DNA of 64,000 nucleotides from Croceibacterium xixiisoli (GTDB lineage Bacteria; Pseudomonadota; Alphaproteobacteria; Sphingomonadales; Sphingomonadaceae): assembly GCF_009827305.1 (NCBI RefSeq), contig NZ_WTYJ01000002.1, forward strand, positions 186,001-250,000. Reading direction: 5' to 3'. Within the stretch, counting starts at the first letter, position 1, and each line of letters begins with the position of its first letter. The position numbers and the translations under genes were made by a program. The notes under the pieces were generated by a model that made no database searches, was not told where the DNA came from, and worked only from the letters and a program-made list of their open reading frames with translations. Shown here piece after piece: positions 61,150 through 64,000 of the stretch.

Positions 61150-61473
61150 ATGAGCTTGTTCGACGGAATTCTGAAGAATCTGGCCGGTTCACCCGATGAC
61201 GTGACCAATCTGGCCGCCAAGGTCGGCATCGAACCCGCCCTGGCGGAAAAGGCCATCGCCGCGCTGAGCAAGGCGCATCAGGCCCAGGGCGACACGGTGG
61301 AACTGGCCTCGGCCCAGACCGGCCTCGACACCGGCGTGCTCAACCAGATCGTGCAGCACATCGGCGGCGAAGGCTCGCTGATGGAATTCGCCCGCATGCT
61401 CGACGCCGATGGCGACGGCAACCCGCTGAACGACATTGCCGGCATGGCCGGCAAGCTGTTCGGCAAGAAGTAA
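61150..61473 (+). CDS. DUF937/YidB-like small protein
   Basis: 107 residues with GGGAGAG before ATG 61150. SLFDGILKNLAGSPDDVTNL, TGLDTGVLNQIVQHIGGEGS and MLDADGDGNPLNDIAGMAGK, the last with an acidic calcium-loop-like DGDG, resemble the DUF937/YidB family. Function is unknown; secretion is not indicated. A terminator hairpin follows 21 bp after its stop. Confidence 0.7.
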   Translation: MSLFDGILKNLAGSPDDVTNLAAKVGIEPALAEKAIAALSKAHQAQGDTVELASAQTGLDTGVLNQIVQHIGGEGSLMEFARMLDADGDGNPLNDIAGMAGKLFGKK

Positions 61474-61494
61474 GAGTTCCAGCCCTGCTGGACG

Positions 61495-61537
61495 GCAAAA
61501 GGCCCGCTCTTCCTTTGGGGAAGGGCGGGCCTTTTGC
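61495..61537 (+). terminator. Terminator after the DUF937-like gene
   Basis: GCAAAAGGCCCGC pairs with GCGGGCCTTTTGC, with an inner CTTCC-TTTG-GGGAAG extension. Symmetrical enough to work both ways. Confidence 0.85.
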
Positions 61538-61553
61538 GTCCGAACCCTCCCTC

Positions 61554-61620
61554 CGCCAAAATCCTCCCCCAGCTCGCTGGGGGAGGGGGACCGCCCGGAA
61601 CGGGCGGTGGAGGGGCCGCG
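61554..61620. repeat. Family C palindromic repeat, copy 1
   Basis: Begins CGCCAAAATCCTCCCCCA and folds as CTCCCCCAGC-TC-GCTGGGGGAG, then GACCGCCCG-GAA-CGGGCGGT and GGAGGGGCCGCGC. The first 18 bases recur exactly at 63983-64000, where the window ends. Confidence 0.75.
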
Positions 61621-61773
61621 CGAAGCGCGGATCGCCTTGACCAACGCCGGATCGGATTCCGAAGGCGACGCACAGGCCGCGTCTGGCGCTGTCCAGCCGA
61701 ACGCGTGCTTCAACCAGCGGGCCGAACAATCCGCGCATCGCTATTGTCATCCCCTCGGCCGGCGCGCCATAGA

Positions 61774-61875
61774 GCAATTTCTAGGCAGGTGGAATCACCT
61801 GCAGGCTCGGAAATTGCGGCAAACAAAAGAAAATGGAGCGGCTATCCGATGCAATCGGATCGGAACACGCTCTGG
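61774..61875 (+). repeat. Family A repeat, copy 4, second hairpin degraded
   Basis: GCAATTTC/GAAATTGC and GCAGGTG-GAAT-CACCTGC are intact; the second hairpin keeps ATCCGAT-GCA-ATCGGAT but its lower stem has mismatches and an insertion. Lies 29 bp before the acyltransferase start. Confidence 0.8.
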
Positions 61876-61903
61876 ACGGCAGGGTTTGTTCGGGTGGGGT
61901 AGC

Positions 61904-63916
61904 GTGACGGAAAACGGCAATGTGCATGGCGCGGCTGCGCCTGGCTATCGTCCCGATATCGATGGATTGCGCGCGATCGCGGTGGCGGGCGTGGTTATCT
62001 ATCACGCGTTTCCCTGGGCTGTTCCGTCCGGATTTGTCGGGGTCGACATCTTCTTTGCGATCTCCGGCTATCTGATCGGCGGGATCATTCATCGCGAAGT
62101 CCGCGCATCGCGCTTCTCCTTCGTCGAATTCTACACGCGCCGCGCGCGGCGCATCCTGCCGGCGCTGTTGTTCCTGATCCTGGTCGTATGCCTGTTGGGC
62201 CTGGTCCTGTTCAACGCGCGGGAACTGACCCGGCTGGGGCGAGAGGCGCTGTTTGCGATATTTGGCGTAGGAAATCTGCACTATTGGCAATCGGCGGGCT
62301 ATTTTCAGGACAATACCGCCCGCCACACGCTGTTGATGACCTGGTCGCTGGGCGTGGAAGAACAATTCTATGTCGTCTTCCCGTTCGTGATGCTGCTGCT
62401 GGCGCGGTTGCGGGCGAGCATGGCGATCGGGGCGATGGTGGCGCTGTCCGCCTTTTCCTTCGCGCTGTCGATCCTGGCGGTGTTCGAGGCACCGGTATCG
62501 GCATTCTATCTGTTGCCGCCACGCGCGTGGGAGATGGGCGCAGGGGCGGCGCTCGCGATGCTGCATGCGGAGCGGGCAGGAGCGCCGGGGTCGGGGCAGG
62601 CGCCAGGGCGAGCGCTGGCGATCGATATCGCCAGTGTCGCGGGGCTGGTCGCCATGGTCGCCGCCATGTTCCTGTTCGATCATGACACGCTGTTTCCCGG
62701 ATTTGCCGCGCTGTTGCCGGTGGGCGCCGCCGTGCTGTTGCTGCACAGTCCGCATGGCGTGGCCAACCGGATGCTGGGTTGGGCGCCGCTGCGCTTCGTC
62801 GGGCTGGTCTCCTATTCCTGGTATCTTTGGCATTGGCCGTTGATGGCCATGGTGCGGGTGTCGTCCGACTACCCGCCCTCATTCGGCGTGATGCTGGGCG
62901 TGGTGGGGCTCAGTTTCGGGCTGGCGGTGCTGTCGTGGCGCTTTGTCGAACAACCTTTCCGCAAGCCGGGGGGCAATTCCCGCACAGTGCTGCTGCGCTA
63001 CGCCGCCGCGATGGCGGTCTGCGGTCTGTTGCCGCTGTCGTTCATGGTCACACGCGGATTGCCGATGCGGCTGCCCGAAGCGGCGCAGACGGTGGTGGCA
63101 CAGCGGACCTCGCCCTGCTTGCGAATGTTCGAATCGAGCGCGCCGGTGGGGGGAAAATGCGCGCCTGCCGGGGCGCGGGTGGCGCTGTTGGGGGACAGCC
63201 ATGCCGCCGCGCTGGAGCCGGGGCTGGTCGCCTATCTGGCGCGCCAGGACGCCGGCCTGCTGCGGGTGGAGAAGGCGGCCTGCCCGCCGCTGTCCGGCTT
63301 TACCTCCCGCGATGCGACGCGGTTGAGCCAGGCGGCCTATTGCGGAGCCTTCATCAAAACCACGGTCGCGCGGCTGGCGCGCGATCCCACGATCGAAACG
63401 GTGGTCATCGCCGGTTCCTGGCCCAGCCGGGAGGAAAATGGCCGCTTCCACCGGTTCGACAACGGCGTGATCGGCGCGCAGGTTACATCGGAACAGGCCG
63501 TGCGGGAGGGGCTGACGCGGCTGATCGACCAGCTGCACGCCGCGGGCAAGACGGTCGTGCTGGTCGGAGATATTCCCCGGTTCGATTTCGACCCGTATCA
63601 GCACGCGGTGATCGGCACCTTGCCGCTGCGCCATGCGCTGGCCCAGGCGGTCGGCGGGCCACGGCACAATGCGCCGGATTTCCAGCAAGAGAGCGATCTG
63701 GACCCGGCATATGAGCCGACCGCGATGCTGGTGCGGAACATCGCGCGATCGCGGCCGCAGGTGCGCTATCTCGAGGTGCGGGCGCAATTCTGCCAAGAGG
63801 GACAATGCCGCTTCATGCGCGATGGCCGGCCCTGGTTCGCCGACAAGCATCATCTGTCCACGCAAGGCGCCATGGCGATCGAATGGGATGCAGTGCTCGG
63901 CGGAGCGGAGCAGTAA
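61904..63916 (+). CDS. Acyltransferase-3 fused to SGNH domain (OafA/YrhL-like)
   Basis: 670 residues from a GTG start. About ten membrane helices follow the conserved YRPDIDGLRAIAVAGVVIYH with its catalytic His and the FVGVDIFFAISGYLIGGII segment. The C-terminal ~270 residues are a periplasmic SGNH domain with LLGDSHAAALEPGL and DKHHLSTQGA. The family O-acetylates lipopolysaccharide, exopolysaccharide or peptidoglycan sugars. No polysaccharide gene is visible beside it in this window. Earlier in-frame codons lie in the repeat region and are rejected. Confidence 0.93.
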   Translation: MTENGNVHGAAAPGYRPDIDGLRAIAVAGVVIYHAFPWAVPSGFVGVDIFFAISGYLIGGIIHREVRASRFSFVEFYTRRARRILPALLFLILVVCLLGLVLFNARELTRLGREALFAIFGVGNLHYWQSAGYFQDNTARHTLLMTWSLGVEEQFYVVFPFVMLLLARLRASMAIGAMVALSAFSFALSILAVFEAPVSAFYLLPPRAWEMGAGAALAMLHAERAGAPGSGQAPGRALAIDIASVAGLVAMVAAMFLFDHDTLFPGFAALLPVGAAVLLLHSPHGVANRMLGWAPLRFVGLVSYSWYLWHWPLMAMVRVSSDYPPSFGVMLGVVGLSFGLAVLSWRFVEQPFRKPGGNSRTVLLRYAAAMAVCGLLPLSFMVTRGLPMRLPEAAQTVVAQRTSPCLRMFESSAPVGGKCAPAGARVALLGDSHAAALEPGLVAYLARQDAGLLRVEKAACPPLSGFTSRDATRLSQAAYCGAFIKTTVARLARDPTIETVVIAGSWPSREENGRFHRFDNGVIGAQVTSEQAVREGLTRLIDQLHAAGKTVVLVGDIPRFDFDPYQHAVIGTLPLRHALAQAVGGPRHNAPDFQQESDLDPAYEPTAMLVRNIARSRPQVRYLEVRAQFCQEGQCRFMRDGRPWFADKHHLSTQGAMAIEWDAVLGGAEQ

Positions 63917-63982
63917 GTCGGATTGAGCCTCTCGGGCAAATCATGACCGGGTCCGGACCTGCCCAGTCCGCGCTCCCCAACC

Positions 63983-64000
63983 CGCCAAAATCCTCCCCCA
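63983..64000. repeat. Family C repeat, copy 2, cut by window end
   Basis: CGCCAAAATCCTCCCCCA is identical to the first 18 bases of the copy at 61554. The rest lies outside the window. Confidence 0.65.

Larger units (their letters stand above)
61474..61903. other. Repeat-rich intergenic region
   Basis: 430 bp holding a terminator (61495-61537), a family C repeat (61554-61620) and a degraded family A copy (61774-61875). No gene is supported between them. Confidence 0.7.

Overview
The window looks like a chromosomal segment of an alphaproteobacterium, most likely of the order Sphingomonadales. The reasons are the high GC content with GC-rich third positions, the cluster chvI-chvG-hprK-rapZ-EIIA-HPr divergent from pckA, short HprK, large TonB-dependent receptors with small secreted partners, many glutathione S-transferases, and palindromic repeats of the kind scattered through sphingomonad genomes. 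No rRNA, tRNA, insertion sequence, phage gene or CRISPR array was found by eye.

Layout. (1) 0-3.3 kb: the end of a LuxR-type regulator, an HTH-plus-TPR protein and a secreted PQQ-type sugar dehydrogenase. (2) 3.4-7.6 kb: purA followed by three consecutive L,D-transpeptidase genes of three different subtypes. (3) 7.6-11.3 kb, minus strand: SMI1/KNR4-like protein, a GST, and a tightly packed four-gene set of unknown, mostly envelope proteins. (4) 11.3-22.5 kb: two TonB-dependent receptor loci. One is coupled to a small secreted protein. The other lies downstream of a coupled DUF6152 plus two-paralogue secreted-protein operon. (5) 22.4-27.9 kb: an MFS exporter with an overlapping TetR gene and a perfect operator-like palindrome lying on its promoter, then a beta-class GST, a Fic protein, a nitronate monooxygenase and a secreted protein. 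(6) 27.9-38.9 kb: FKBP isomerase, pirin, bolA, a J-domain gene and cobS. Between the J-domain gene and cobS sits a 7-kb block rich in glutathione and glyoxalase-fold genes, including a seven-gene minus-strand operon divergent from a one-cysteine HxlR-type regulator. (7) 39-50.3 kb: WG-repeat protein, class A penicillin-binding protein, truA, fmt, recR, def, a third paralogue of the secreted family, and fhs. (8) 50.5-53.6 kb: rmuC, a lipoprotein and three small orphan genes, one AT-rich. (9) 53.7-61 kb: TrmH-like methyltransferase, HPr, EIIA, rapZ, hprK, chvG and chvI on the minus strand, and divergent pckA. (10) 61-64 kb: a DUF937-like protein and an acyltransferase-SGNH protein.

How the parts fit. 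ChvG/ChvI with the nitrogen-type PTS genes and pckA form the conserved carbon and envelope control module of alphaproteobacteria. The HxlR operon is the best candidate for an undescribed system: a thiol-switch-like regulator facing two GSTs, three VOC proteins, a DUF1428 protein and a RibD/DHFR-fold protein, with direct repeats at its promoter. The DUF6152/secreted-pair/TonB locus is a second candidate, probably for uptake and periplasmic handling of an unknown substrate. A near-identical 17-bp palindrome occurs upstream of the first TonB receptor and in the gap between the DUF6152 operon and the MFS gene, which hints at shared control. A dispersed two-hairpin repeat occurs four times, always in the same orientation, with one compensatory base-pair change. 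All functional calls come from reading motifs by eye; no database search was run.
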